NCBI GenBank assembly: GCA_038061835.1
Contig: JBBTYJ010000015.1
Coordinates: forward strand, 1 to 64,000
DNA length: 64,000 bases
Direction of reading: 5' to 3'
DNA from: UBA5004 sp038061835
Lineage (GTDB): Bacteria; Patescibacteriota; Minisyncoccia; Phycocordibacterales; Zambryskibacteraceae
The notes under the pieces were generated by a model that saw nothing but the letters and a program-made list of their open reading frames with translations, did not search any database and was not told where the DNA came from. The translations under genes and the position numbers were made by a program. Below are positions 24,004 to 32,996 of the stretch, one piece after another; positions within the stretch are counted from its first letter, which is position 1; every line of letters starts with the position of its first letter.

Positions 24004-24585
24004 TTAATTTTCAATTAAAATCTCTACTATTTCGTCCCAAGAATAGACTCTGTGAATTGGTGGTTTAATTTCACCCTGATTCCACGGCGCATCAAAGAGT
24101 AAAGCAGGTATGCCAAAGCTTGCAATATCATTCACATTATGTAGAGAATCATCCACAAAAAATTCAACGCCAAGTTCTTTACACACTTCTCCTTTAGTAC
24201 GTTTGAGACCCTTTTCTTGATATTGATACTGATTCGTAAAATGAATTCCAGCAAAAGTTTGGGGGAAATGCTTGTCCAACCACTCTAGCGATATATTTTT
24301 CAATTCTTCTGGCTTAGCCGTAATAACATGAAGAATATGATGCTGTTTTAGTTTTTTTATCTTCTCAACCGCTCCATTTATGGGCTCGGCATTACGATGT
24401 TCTGATGACTGATAAAAACCAAAAACTTTCTTTTTTGATTCTTCCTCCGTACAATTCCACATTTCTGCTAAATTTTCTCTGAACTGGTGACGTTTATAAT
24501 CTGTTCCAAAACGATAATTGTGATATCGGTGAAGCGATTCTCGAAAATCAAGCAATACATCATCAAGGTCAAAACCGATGGTCAT
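24004..24585 (-). CDS. HAD-family 5'(3')-deoxyribonucleotidase-like protein
   Basis: 193 aa. HAD motif I FDLDDVLLDF at the start, motif II ITAKPEE, and motif IV FVDDSLHNV. It resembles the NT5C group that dephosphorylates nucleoside monophosphates. It overlaps the aspS stop by 4 bp (ATGA), so it is part of the trpS-aspS operon. The substrate is an inference. Confidence 0.8.
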   Translation of the reverse strand: MTIGFDLDDVLLDFRESLHRYHNYRFGTDYKRHQFRENLAEMWNCTEEESKKKVFGFYQSSEHRNAEPINGAVEKIKKLKQHHILHVITAKPEELKNISLEWLDKHFPQTFAGIHFTNQYQYQEKGLKRTKGEVCKELGVEFFVDDSLHNVNDIASFGIPALLFDAPWNQGEIKPPIHRVYSWDEIVEILIEN

Positions 24586-25856
24586 GGATTCAGTCTCTTA
24601 ACATCTCGCGGTAAATATGTCGCCTCGCGGACATTGGGTAAATCAAGAATTTTCATAATAAAGCGACCCGGGCCAATACCGGCGCCGCCATGCGGCGGAC
24701 AACCATAACGGAAAAAATTCAAATAATCTTTCAGCAACTCGAGATCCATATCCTTCTCTTTGGCTTGTTTTTCAAGAATCTCTGGTCTATGTTCGCGTTG
24801 TGCCAGAGTTGTTACTTCAATACCTCGATAAAGAAGATCCGCCCGACGGCTTCTATCGGAATCTTCGTCTAGACGCATATGATAGAAGGCGCTTTTGGAT
24901 TTGTGATAATCGGTGATAAAAACAAATTCATGTTCATGTTCTTTAAGAATATATTCCGAGATGGTTCGTTCTTCTTCCGGCGAAAGATCGTGCTCCCCGC
25001 CCGACTGAACGATGTCAGTCGTTCGGGCAGGTTCCGGCGAAGAAACACCGAGACTGGATAAAATCTTTTTTGCCTCCACTATTGTCATTCTTGGAAAAGG
25101 TCGAGTCGGCACAGTAATATTCAAATCTGGAAAAACCTTCAATAGTTGCTCGAGGCCGCGAATAATCATCCCCTCTTCTTCGTCCATGACATCGTAGTGG
25201 TCCTTAATATACGAAACCTCAAAATCCCAACCGGTAAACTCCGTCAGGTGGCGAGTAGTAAAGGAGGGTTCAGCGCGAAACACGGGAGATGTCATAAAAA
25301 TTTTCTCAAAACCGGATGCCATGGCCATTTGTTTATAAAACTGAGGAGATTGAGCCAGATACGCTTTCCGATCAAAGTAATTTACCTCAAAGACTTCCGC
25401 TCCTGATTCCGACGGGGTAGACATAAGGGCCGGCGGGTAAAGCTGGATGAAATTGTTTTCATTCCAATATTTGCGCCAGCCTTTCTCAAATTCCGTCCAA
25501 ACCTTGAAAATCTTGGCTTTCTCTGGCTTACGAAGATCAAGCCAGCGATAATCGAAACGTATCGGCGCTTCGGTTTCTTCCCCACTCTTCACCACTACCG
25601 GTATCGGCAATTCCGGCGCGGCCATACTCAACACCTCAATCTTAATCGGATGCATCTCATGACCGCCGGGTGCCTGTGGAGCGTCTATCATTTCTCCGGT
25701 CGCTCTGATGACAGATTCGAGTGTTAAATTCTTGGCCGTCTCGAATTCCGGATTGTCTGTCGTCACTACCAACTGCGTTAAGCCCTTCAAATTGCGCACG
25801 ATAATAAAAATTATTTTTGATTGAATGCGCAGAGCATGTACAAATCCCTGAATCAT
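24582..25856 (-). CDS. aspS: Aspartyl-tRNA synthetase, archaeal/eukaryotic type
   Basis: Class II enzyme of 424 aa with no bacterial GAD insertion domain. N-terminal OB-fold IQGFVHALRIQSKIIFIIVRN, motif 1 FIQLYPPALMSTPSESGAEVF, motif 2 SPVFRAEPSFTTRHLTEFTGWDFE, motif 3 GIGPGRFIMKIL. The N-terminus is a few residues shorter than usual because the start overlaps trpS (ATGA). A palindrome encodes an apparent insert, EPARTTDIVQSGGEH. Non-discriminating activity is possible but not shown. Confidence 0.92.
   Translation of the reverse strand: MIQGFVHALRIQSKIIFIIVRNLKGLTQLVVTTDNPEFETAKNLTLESVIRATGEMIDAPQAPGGHEMHPIKIEVLSMAAPELPIPVVVKSGEETEAPIRFDYRWLDLRKPEKAKIFKVWTEFEKGWRKYWNENNFIQLYPPALMSTPSESGAEVFEVNYFDRKAYLAQSPQFYKQMAMASGFEKIFMTSPVFRAEPSFTTRHLTEFTGWDFEVSYIKDHYDVMDEEEGMIIRGLEQLLKVFPDLNITVPTRPFPRMTIVEAKKILSSLGVSSPEPARTTDIVQSGGEHDLSPEEERTISEYILKEHEHEFVFITDYHKSKSAFYHMRLDEDSDRSRRADLLYRGIEVTTLAQREHRPEILEKQAKEKDMDLELLKDYLNFFRYGCPPHGGAGIGPGRFIMKILDLPNVREATYLPRDVKRLNP
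24999..25028. repeat. In-frame palindromic element in aspS
   Basis: Inverted repeat with outer GCCCGA/TCGGGC pairing and a strong inner arm. On the minus strand CGACTGA pairs with TCAGTCG. It encodes PARTTDIVQSG, which interrupts the region between motifs 2 and 3. Confidence 0.65.
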
Positions 25857-26821
25857 AAAATTTGTAATCCAATTTTTTCTCTAACCTCTTTCATCTTTTT
25901 TTCTGCTCTTTCTCGCGCAACCTGACCGCCTTGGCGCAAGACATTGAGTACCATTTTTTTATCAGTCTCGAGGTCTTGTTTCTTGTCGCGCATCGGTCTT
26001 ACGAAATTTTTTAAATCATCTATCAACACTTCTTTAAGAATTTTGTATTTCCCTTTATTTTCTTCATATAAATTATCGAGAAATTCTTTGTCCTTGAACA
26101 AGGCATGAATGGCATAAACATTTTCCGGTCTTTCGTTCGAGGAATCAGTCACAATACTCATCACGGATTTTTCTATCTCTTCGTCTGTGGCAAAAAGCGA
26201 AATGGTATTACCATAACTTTTGGACATTTTCCTGCCATCGATACCCGGTACCGTGGCAACATTTTCCAAAATCAATGATTTCGGTAATCTGAATACTTCT
26301 CCAAATATCCGATTAAATTTCTCTGCCGTATCACGCGCAATTTCTACATGTTGTTTCTGATCCTGTCCGACAGGCACAACATCAGCGTCCTGAATAAGGA
26401 TGTCTGCGGCCATAAGCAGCGGGTAATCAAAGAGTCCGACGTTAGGTTCTTTACCATTGGTTATTGCATCCTTATAAGCATGCGCACGCATTAGATATGG
26501 CACAGTAGTCAAACAATTAAAAATCCAGGCGAGTTCTGTTACTTGGGGCACATCGGACTGTAGAAATAAAGTAGTTTTGCGTGGATCAAGACCTATGGCG
26601 AGATAGGTGACGGCGATATCAAAAGTATTTTTCTCCAATCCCCTTCTCTGTTCCCCATTATTAGCAACTATGTTGGTTAATGCATGATAATTTGCAATAA
26701 AAAAAGAGCTTTCGTATTTATTCTGAAGCTCAACAAACTGCTTCATTGCGCCAAAATAATTGCCTATGTGCGGTGTGCCGGTCGGTTTGACTCCGGATAG
26801 CAGTATTTTGCTCTCTGGCAT
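25853..26821 (-). CDS. trpS: Tryptophanyl-tRNA synthetase
   Basis: Class I enzyme of 322 aa. HIGH variant TPHIGNYFGAMKQF, the tryptophan-pocket segment DYPLLMAADILIQDADVVPVGQDQKQHVEIARD, and KMSKSYGNTI. First gene of trpS-aspS-nucleotidase; each joint is an ATGA overlap. Confidence 0.96.
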   Translation of the reverse strand: MPESKILLSGVKPTGTPHIGNYFGAMKQFVELQNKYESSFFIANYHALTNIVANNGEQRRGLEKNTFDIAVTYLAIGLDPRKTTLFLQSDVPQVTELAWIFNCLTTVPYLMRAHAYKDAITNGKEPNVGLFDYPLLMAADILIQDADVVPVGQDQKQHVEIARDTAEKFNRIFGEVFRLPKSLILENVATVPGIDGRKMSKSYGNTISLFATDEEIEKSVMSIVTDSSNERPENVYAIHALFKDKEFLDNLYEENKGKYKILKEVLIDDLKNFVRPMRDKKQDLETDKKMVLNVLRQGGQVARERAEKKMKEVREKIGLQIL

Positions 26822-26835
26822 ATGAACCTATGGTA

Positions 26836-28512
26836 TCAAGAATTGACAGGCAATTCCATAAAAAATGTGGAGCCTCGGCCCGTACCGGCAGATTCTACCC
26901 AGACACGACCTTTATGCGCCTCCGCCACTTCTTTGACAAAAGAAAGACCAAAACCGGTAGAATTGATATTAACCTTGAGCGAATCCTTGTCTCGTCCACC
27001 TTTGGTAAAAAGCTTCGACTTAAGTTCACTTGAAATACCCACACCCGTATCTTCAATTTTAAACAAGATTTTATCACCATCTTTTGCTTGCCCGTCGAAG
27101 CCTTGGCGTAGTCGAGACATTTGGATTTTGACTTCTCCTTTCGGCGTATAACGGATGGAATTATCAATCAAATTTCTTATAGCTTGTTCCAGCTGGGTCT
27201 TGTCACCACGCGTATTGTAGTTGCCTTCTTCGATCTGCAATTTAAACGATAGTCCTTTGTCTTCCGCCGTTTCTCTCTGTTTTTCGGCCACGCCCTGAAC
27301 CAGTTCTCTCATATCTAACGATTGCATTTCATATTTATAAGTCCCCTTTTCAATATTAGACGCATTAAGAAAATCGGTAACAAAATTGACTCCTTCAGTT
27401 ACCGAATCATAACCCTCCTTAACCAGATGTTGGGCTGACTCTGAAACTGGTCCATAATCCTTGTCGGTCAATAATGCATCAAAAACAAGCCTGGCCTTAG
27501 TCATATATCCCTTAATCTGGTGGTTGATGATGTGTATCAAATTCGCCTGCCCCTCGTTGGCAATCTTCAGTTCTCCGGCCAACTTTTCAATTTTCTCGCG
27601 CTGTTCAATTTCCCGCTTAACACTTTTAACCAGCAATAGACCGGAAATAACAGTCAATATGAGAGTAATACCAATTAAAATTCTATTGATATCAGTGGTT
27701 ACAAAGAAAAGTTGTGAGCCAATCAATATTATTAGAATAACCAGAAATGCCTGTGTGGCAATTAGTTTAATATTAAAGGCTCGAAATTGTACGATTAAAT
27801 ACATTAATATCAGTAAAAAAACAACCATTCCTAAAGGACCCCAGAGATTTATTTCATAAGTTTTGCTCAATTCTGCAAAATAGTTTGAAGCCCAAAAAAA
27901 GCCAAGGAATAGAAGAACACCGATTGGCAATAATATCGATAAAAATTTCTCTTTTCTAGTACTACTTTTAATAAACTTCTCTATCACAATAACTGGTATT
28001 ATTAGAAGTATCACTAACTCCAAGATATAAATAATGTCCCATAATCTGCCTACGACGCCTTCACAATTTGATAGATTAAAATACGAAATATTGAGAGTGG
28101 TTGGTACTAGCAATAAGATTCCTGTATATATTATAAGAAAGATATAATTACACCATGTTGGTACTTCTTTAATAAATAAGAATGAATAACAGAAATAAAT
28201 ACTAAAGATGTAAATCAATATCTCTGGTATGACTAAGAGCTGCCACGCCAAATATACCACCTCAACATCGGCGGCAATCCATTGAAATAAAATTAAAAAA
28301 ATCCAAGCTGCAAAAGCAAAGGAAATATAAGTGAAATATTTAGCATACACCACCTCCTTTCTTTTTTGCCATACCACTATTCCAAATATTATAGAAAGAA
28401 TCAAAATTGGTATATAAGCATAAAACAAAAAAGCGGGGGCAATGGCAACGTCAAATAAATTTAAAAAATTTGGTTGGGCATCCGGACAAAGTGTAAGTGT
28501 CATATCTAACAA
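26836..28512 (-). CDS. Membrane histidine kinase (7TM-type sensor)
   Basis: A 558-aa protein with about nine hydrophobic helices in residues 20-330. Then comes a dimerisation helix with probable phospho-acceptor His in LIHIINHQIKGYM. The ATPase domain has N-box NLIDNSIRYT, G1 DTGVGIS and G2 GFGLSFVKEVAEAH. No response regulator is next to it. An insert, SRLRQGFDGQAKDGD, lies between two ATPase strands and is encoded by a repeat-like element. The signal is unknown. Confidence 0.88.
   Translation of the reverse strand: MLDMTLTLCPDAQPNFLNLFDVAIAPAFLFYAYIPILILSIIFGIVVWQKRKEVVYAKYFTYISFAFAAWIFLILFQWIAADVEVVYLAWQLLVIPEILIYIFSIYFCYSFLFIKEVPTWCNYIFLIIYTGILLLVPTTLNISYFNLSNCEGVVGRLWDIIYILELVILLIIPVIVIEKFIKSSTRKEKFLSILLPIGVLLFLGFFWASNYFAELSKTYEINLWGPLGMVVFLLILMYLIVQFRAFNIKLIATQAFLVILIILIGSQLFFVTTDINRILIGITLILTVISGLLLVKSVKREIEQREKIEKLAGELKIANEGQANLIHIINHQIKGYMTKARLVFDALLTDKDYGPVSESAQHLVKEGYDSVTEGVNFVTDFLNASNIEKGTYKYEMQSLDMRELVQGVAEKQRETAEDKGLSFKLQIEEGNYNTRGDKTQLEQAIRNLIDNSIRYTPKGEVKIQMSRLRQGFDGQAKDGDKILFKIEDTGVGISSELKSKLFTKGGRDKDSLKVNINSTGFGLSFVKEVAEAHKGRVWVESAGTGRGSTFFMELPVNS
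27086..27118. repeat. In-frame repeat-like element in histidine kinase gene
   Basis: GC-rich stretch within an AT-rich gene. It encodes RLRQGFDGQA and has short inverted ends, TCGA...TCGA. Much weaker as a palindrome than the others, but the peptide is unlike histidine kinases at this position. Confidence 0.45.
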
Positions 28513-28524
28513 ATATATTAATCT

Positions 28525-28644
28525 TTAATCTTGAATTTCAATGATATCAATATGTTTTCTTACAAGAGTATTGTAAGAAGTATAAATGATAATGAAAAAA
28601 CTTAATAAAACAACGAGGATAATAAGACTTGAATTTTTATTCAT
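28525..28644 (-). CDS. Small membrane protein, 39 aa, upstream of the histidine kinase
   Basis: Not recognised. ATG at 28644. Residues 5-20 form a very hydrophobic helix (SSLIILVVLLSFFIIIY), followed by a short soluble tail ending IEIQD. It ends 12 nt before the kinase start, so it may be cotranscribed and could serve as a sensor partner (inference). No clear SD; moderate support only. Confidence 0.4.
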   Translation of the reverse strand: MNKNSSLIILVVLLSFFIIIYTSYNTLVRKHIDIIEIQD

Positions 28645-28666
28645 TGTATGGCAGTTTTAATTATAC

Positions 28667-29965
28667 ATGAGAGTGTTCTTCATTTCCAAAGATCTGATTG
28701 CCGGTAATTTGGCTTATCTACTTAAAAAAGAGGGACACGATGTGAGACTTTTTATTGATGAAAAGGGCCGCAAGGGTAATTTTACAAATCTTGTTCAGAA
28801 AGTTAATACCATTAAAGGGGGCGTATCATGGGTTGGTAGAGATGGTTTAATCATTTTTGATGATGTGGGATACGGTAAGATGCAAGATAAATTAAGAAGC
28901 ATGGGTTACTTGGTGGTGGGAGGGTCAGAATTAGGAGATAAATTAGAACTAAATAGAGAATTCGGACAAAAGATTTTCGCTGAGCATGGCCTTAAAACAG
29001 TACCCTTAAAGAATTTTGAGGATTTAGATGATGCCGCAGTTTATATAAAAAATAATCCGGCTCCATGGGTTATAAAGAAAAATTCTGGCTCTACCAAATT
29101 CATCAGTTATGTTGGCCAACTTGAAAACGGACAAGATACTTTGGATCTGATAAAAACTTATTTGAATGATAAAACCACAAGTGGCGCCAAGATTTCGTTA
29201 CAAAAAAGAGTTGATGGAGTGGAAATAGGAGTGGGAAGATTTTTTAATGGTAACTGTTGGGTTGGTCCGATTGAGTTCAATATTGAGTACACGAGATTTA
29301 TGCCGGGCGATATTGGTCCTATCACTAGTGAAATGGGAACCCTGGCATGGTACAGCGAAGATGAGCAGAATAAGCTTTATCAAGAAACTATAGCCAAGCT
29401 TGAACCATATTTGAAAAAAATTAATTTCAAGGGTGACTTTGAACTTAATTGTATGGTCAATGAATCTGGCGCCTATATTTTAGAGGCAACATCGAGATTC
29501 GGATCGCCAATTGTACATCTACAAACGGAAATACATGAATCCCCTTGGGGTAAATTTCTTTTGGCTTTGGCGAAAGGAGAAAATTATGATTTAAAGTGGA
29601 AAAAGGGTTATGGAATGGTGCTGTGTCTTACGACTCCGCCGTTTCCATATCCAAAGAAATCGAAAGATAATTATTCATACGGAATTAACATACACCTTGA
29701 AAATATTAATAATGCAGATATGACACACATTCACTTTGAAGAAGTTTCGGCGAGAATGGATAATAGTAAACAGTTATATATTTCAGACAACAGAGGATAT
29801 ATTTTATACGTGACTGGTATAGGTAGTTCTGTCATCGAAGCGCAGAAAAAAATATATGAATTGACCAGTAAAATAATTATTCCTAAAGTTATATATAGAA
29901 ACGATATTGGCTCAAGTTTCGCAAACAAGAACGAACAACTTTTAAGAAAGTGGGGATATTTATAG
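28667..29965 (+). CDS. purD: Phosphoribosylamine-glycine ligase-like ATP-grasp protein
   Basis: A 432-aa ATP-grasp enzyme with PurD order: an N-terminal nucleotide-like domain, ATP-grasp (WVIKKNSGSTKF, GVEIGVGRFFNGNCW), metal-binding GDFELNCMV...ILEATSRFGSP, and a C-terminal domain. The protein diverges from housekeeping PurD (no strict GSGLAAGKGV loop), and no other purine gene is near, so a different carboxylate-amine ligation is possible. AT-rich, like the two genes beyond it. Shares a terminator with the convergent gene. Confidence 0.7.
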   Translation: MRVFFISKDLIAGNLAYLLKKEGHDVRLFIDEKGRKGNFTNLVQKVNTIKGGVSWVGRDGLIIFDDVGYGKMQDKLRSMGYLVVGGSELGDKLELNREFGQKIFAEHGLKTVPLKNFEDLDDAAVYIKNNPAPWVIKKNSGSTKFISYVGQLENGQDTLDLIKTYLNDKTTSGAKISLQKRVDGVEIGVGRFFNGNCWVGPIEFNIEYTRFMPGDIGPITSEMGTLAWYSEDEQNKLYQETIAKLEPYLKKINFKGDFELNCMVNESGAYILEATSRFGSPIVHLQTEIHESPWGKFLLALAKGENYDLKWKKGYGMVLCLTTPPFPYPKKSKDNYSYGINIHLENINNADMTHIHFEEVSARMDNSKQLYISDNRGYILYVTGIGSSVIEAQKKIYELTSKIIIPKVIYRNDIGSSFANKNEQLLRKWGYL

Positions 29966-29979
29966 AGAATTTATAGAGA

Positions 29980-30007
29980 AATCGGCACCCTTTTCAGGAT
30001 GCCGATT
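29980..30007. terminator. Bidirectional terminator hairpin
   Basis: AATCGGCA / TGCCGATT stem between two convergent genes. Confidence 0.7.
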
Positions 30008-30518
30008 TGACTGCGCGAATGATCCATTCACTCGCAGTCAGTCCAGAAAAAACCGCAGTTGTCCACCAGGCGTTGGAAATGACAAAAGATATCAAAAAAA
30101 CTTTCCAGTCTTTTCTCGTCATCCCATTGTACTGGTGAGCGCCTTGTCTTAAGTAAACGACGCAGACAAACGGATCCCAGTAGACGGAGATGGCTAATAC
30201 AACCACCATGTCCCCTTTTGATAGAATCCATTTGAGAATTCCGTGAAAAATCCCGGTTTCTTCCGCGTCTCTTACTTCTTTTATAGTCTCAATCCCCAAC
30301 CAGTCCACCTTACACCAATCGTAAAACAAAATGGTAAAGTAACAGACCAGTAAAGAAAGCAGCCACATGACTGCCGCTCCCCAGATAAGTCCGAGGAACC
30401 ATAGGACTGATGGGTATAATACGAGATTAAACCCTTTCACCATTAGGAAGTTGGCCGTATGGCCAATTCCCCATAAACCAATGCATCTTTTCCAAGACGA
30501 AAGATTTTGAGAGACCAT
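29994..30518 (-). CDS. Integral membrane protein, 174 aa, unknown
   Basis: Not recognised. Four to five hydrophobic helices (FNLVLYPSVLWFLGLIWGAAVMWLLSLLVCYFTIL; MVVVLAISVYWDPFVCVVYL; FLISFVISNAWWTTAVF). Starts at an ATG 7 nt after AGGGGG, has a consensus promoter, and ends at a shared terminator. It belongs to the orphan SD-led set. Confidence 0.75.
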   Translation of the reverse strand: MVSQNLSSWKRCIGLWGIGHTANFLMVKGFNLVLYPSVLWFLGLIWGAAVMWLLSLLVCYFTILFYDWCKVDWLGIETIKEVRDAEETGIFHGILKWILSKGDMVVVLAISVYWDPFVCVVYLRQGAHQYNGMTRKDWKVFLISFVISNAWWTTAVFSGLTASEWIIRAVKSAS

Positions 30519-30574
30519 TGTCGACCCCCTTTCCTTTGTTTAAGGTTGATTTTACTGCATACTGTCTGCCACCA

Positions 30575-30604
30575 ATTGTAGCATAAAAAATGCCTACATG
30601 TCAA
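30575..30604 (-). promoter_or_regulatory. Consensus promoter of the 174-aa membrane protein gene
   Basis: TTGACA (30599-30604), an 18-bp spacer, and TACAAT (30575-30580), minus strand. Confidence 0.8.
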
Positions 30605-30708
30605 TAGCTGAGAATTATATTTTCTCTTTTCAAATACTCAATAATCCCCTGTCGCACGAACCAAGTAAAATAAGTACTAAAATAGAAAAGCTCATTTTCT
30701 CGCCCCAT
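30601..30708 (-). CDS. Possible 35-aa ORF (weak)
   Basis: A frame between the oligopeptidase gene and the next promoter, MGRENELFYFSTYF followed by TWFVRQGIIEYLKREN. It looks protein-like (helical, aromatic) but has no SD. Its stop is inside the -35 box of the following promoter. It may be a remnant of a larger gene. Confidence 0.2.
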   Translation of the reverse strand: MGRENELFYFSTYFTWFVRQGIIEYLKRENIILSY

Positions 30709-30724
30709 ACCATCACATTACTTC

Positions 30725-32752
30725 TTAATTTTGATTGAGTTGATCATAAATAAAGGACCATATATCAGCATATTGTTCTACGTATTTATTAATACCATTT
30801 GCCCCGCCATGACCAGCATTTTCTTCAACTCTTAATAAAATTGGGTTAGATGTCTTTGATTTTTTTTGTATTTTTGCTACAAACTTATAAGCATGCATCG
30901 GATGCACTCTATCATCTTGTTTTGCCGTGAGAACAAGAACGGCCGGGTAAGATATACCTGTATTGATATTATAATAGGGACTAAATTTCAAAAGATTCTT
31001 TAAATGTTTTTTGTTGTTTGGATCGCCATAATCAGAAATCCAATATTTGCCACCGTCAAATAAATGATATCGAATCATATCCAAAACAGGCGCGCCAATA
31101 ATGGCTACCTTACAAATATTTGGATGTTGAGTTATTACACTGCCAATTAAAAGTCCACCATTACTCCATCCAAAGATAGCAAGTTTGTTATAATTGGTAT
31201 ACTTCTTTTTTACTAGATAATTGAGCCCTGCGGTAAAATCATCAAAACTATTTTGTTTTTTAAATAGTTTTCCATCATCATGCCATTTCTGACCATATTC
31301 ACCCCCGCCTCGTATATTGATTTCCACGTATATTCCGCCATCTTCCAAAAAAGGAATGATGTTTGCATGAAAATGCGGAGTTATTGAAAGACCAAACCCA
31401 CCATAACCATAGACCAAAGCAGGATTATTACCATTCTCTTTTAATCCCCTTTTATACACAATAAACATAGGCACTGACGTCCCGTCCTTTGATTTAAAAA
31501 ATTCTTGCCTTATCTCTACTTTTTTAAAATTAAAAGGTAATTTAGCTTGAAAAAATATTGTTGGATCTTTTTTCTCAAGAGCAAGATTAAAAATGGCTGC
31601 CGGAAAAGAATACGACGAGAACATAAAGAATAAATGATTACCTTCTTTTTCTCCTCCCATGGTTGATATGGTACCCTTTGTTGGTAGGTTAATTTTCCTC
31701 TTAAGCCTACCTTCCAAATCATAGACATAGAGTCGTGAAGATGCATTCTCCAAGACCTCAACAAAAAGTCTGTCTTTAATAAAACAGATGGACTCTTTTT
31801 TATCCTTATCTTCTCCTAAGATTGTTTTCGGAGCTAATCGACCTAGTTCTAAATTAGAAATTTTTGCTTCTTGCACTTTCCAGTTTGGTGCGCCTTTGTT
31901 TGTTAAAAAATAGACAGAATCACGATGTATATAGGCATAAGAAAGATGGTTTTCCTTTTTTAATATTTCTACTATTTTGTTATTTTTATCACTAGTTTTA
32001 CCTAAAAACATTTGCGTTGTTTCTTTTTCTTTTGAAGAATTATAAACAGAAATAATAAAATATTTACCATCTTCTGATATGCTTATCGTAGGCCAATCTG
32101 TTTTCTCAGTTTTGTTTCCCAACAAACACTGATCTTTCTTAAAATTATCTCCGATCTTATGAAAGTATATTTTCATATTTAACTTTTCTTCAGTTTTTGG
32201 TGATTTTAGATTAGAGTGTCTGTACCAAAAACCATTTCCATGGCTGTTCCAACACATAAAATATGGATATATGTAATCAGGTATATGGTTTTTCAAAGTA
32301 ACTTTATTTTTGACATCAAAAGTAAAGATTGAAGTTTTGTCATTACCACTTTTTGATAAAGAGTATGCCAATCTGGTTCCATTCTTATTCGGGATCCAAG
32401 ATTCTAAAATATATCCAGATCTTTTGAAAATTGACTCACTATTTATTAGCAGGACTGGTTTTTTTGAACCTTTCTTTATGATGTAGACTGAACCGATTTC
32501 CTCACTTCTCTTTCTCCAACTAAAAAAAGTGTTGCCGTTTTTAATTACAGGAAGAGATTTACTTTCAACATTTTGTAGAAGTTTTATCCTTTTAACTAAT
32601 GAGCTCTTGTATTTGTTTTGTAAAAAATACGCATCAGCTTTCTGTTGTTCTAATGTTAGCCACTTTCTTGTTTTTAGTGTATTTTTTTCTAAAAATTGAA
32701 AAGGGTCTGAGTTGTTTTTGTTTTGTTTACTACCTCTCATATTCATAATCAT
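30725..32752 (-). CDS. Prolyl oligopeptidase family serine protease (S9A)
   Basis: A 675-aa cytoplasmic peptidase with no signal peptide. The N-terminal beta-propeller (about 80-420) is followed by an alpha/beta hydrolase with nucleophile FGWSNGGLLIG, acid QDDRVHPMHA and histidine ENAGHGGANG. YGYGGFGLSITP and NIRGGGEYGQKWH are S9A signatures. It cleaves short proline peptides and is uncommon in such reduced genomes. The strong A/T bias relative to neighbours suggests horizontal gain (inference). Confidence 0.93.
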   Translation of the reverse strand: MIMNMRGSKQNKNNSDPFQFLEKNTLKTRKWLTLEQQKADAYFLQNKYKSSLVKRIKLLQNVESKSLPVIKNGNTFFSWRKRSEEIGSVYIIKKGSKKPVLLINSESIFKRSGYILESWIPNKNGTRLAYSLSKSGNDKTSIFTFDVKNKVTLKNHIPDYIYPYFMCWNSHGNGFWYRHSNLKSPKTEEKLNMKIYFHKIGDNFKKDQCLLGNKTEKTDWPTISISEDGKYFIISVYNSSKEKETTQMFLGKTSDKNNKIVEILKKENHLSYAYIHRDSVYFLTNKGAPNWKVQEAKISNLELGRLAPKTILGEDKDKKESICFIKDRLFVEVLENASSRLYVYDLEGRLKRKINLPTKGTISTMGGEKEGNHLFFMFSSYSFPAAIFNLALEKKDPTIFFQAKLPFNFKKVEIRQEFFKSKDGTSVPMFIVYKRGLKENGNNPALVYGYGGFGLSITPHFHANIIPFLEDGGIYVEINIRGGGEYGQKWHDDGKLFKKQNSFDDFTAGLNYLVKKKYTNYNKLAIFGWSNGGLLIGSVITQHPNICKVAIIGAPVLDMIRYHLFDGGKYWISDYGDPNNKKHLKNLLKFSPYYNINTGISYPAVLVLTAKQDDRVHPMHAYKFVAKIQKKSKTSNPILLRVEENAGHGGANGINKYVEQYADIWSFIYDQLNQN

Positions 32753-32770
32753 GCACTTCTGTGCATTAAA

Positions 32771-32806
32771 AGTGAGTAGCTTCTCGGTTCCGAAAAACTA
32801 CTCACT
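32771..32806 (-). terminator. Terminator of the 20-aa ORF unit
   Basis: AGTGAGTAG / CTACTCACT stem. On the minus strand it is followed by TTTTAAT. Confidence 0.75.
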
Positions 32807-32823
32807 CGTGCCCACGTATCCGA

Positions 32824-32886
32824 CTAATTCGGACGTGGTCGCGGAAGATGCGGCGGTCTTTCCGGCGGTTTTTTATCGTTCCCCAT
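32824..32886 (-). CDS. Proline-rich micropeptide, 20 aa
   Basis: The frame begins MGNDKKPPERPP and ends in RPRPN: eight prolines and several basic residues. It has a near-perfect SD (AAAGGAGGTGAGG, 32890-32902), a TTGACA-N17-TTATAT promoter and its own terminator, so the unit as a whole looks designed for expression. No relative known to me. It could instead be a small RNA with a coding relic, but the SD argues for translation. Confidence 0.6.
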   Translation of the reverse strand: MGNDKKPPERPPHLPRPRPN

Positions 32887-32923
32887 TTTCCTCACCTCCT
32901 TTCTATATTAAAGTCTGACCTTA

Positions 32924-32952
32924 ATATAATACAAGTAACACTCTAGTGTCAA
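32924..32952 (-). promoter_or_regulatory. Promoter of the micropeptide unit
   Basis: Perfect -35 TTGACA (32947-32952), a 17-bp spacer, and -10 TTATAT (32924-32929), minus strand. Confidence 0.8.
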
Positions 32953-32996
32953 TGGCAACCGCAAATTTCCCACACTGCAGTCTTCTTATATAAAAA

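Noticed and set aside
25895..25945. LRQGGQVARERAEK in TrpRS resembling the RLRQG-type insert
   Set aside because: It aligns with the natural C-terminal helix of TrpRS, and there is no palindrome in the DNA.
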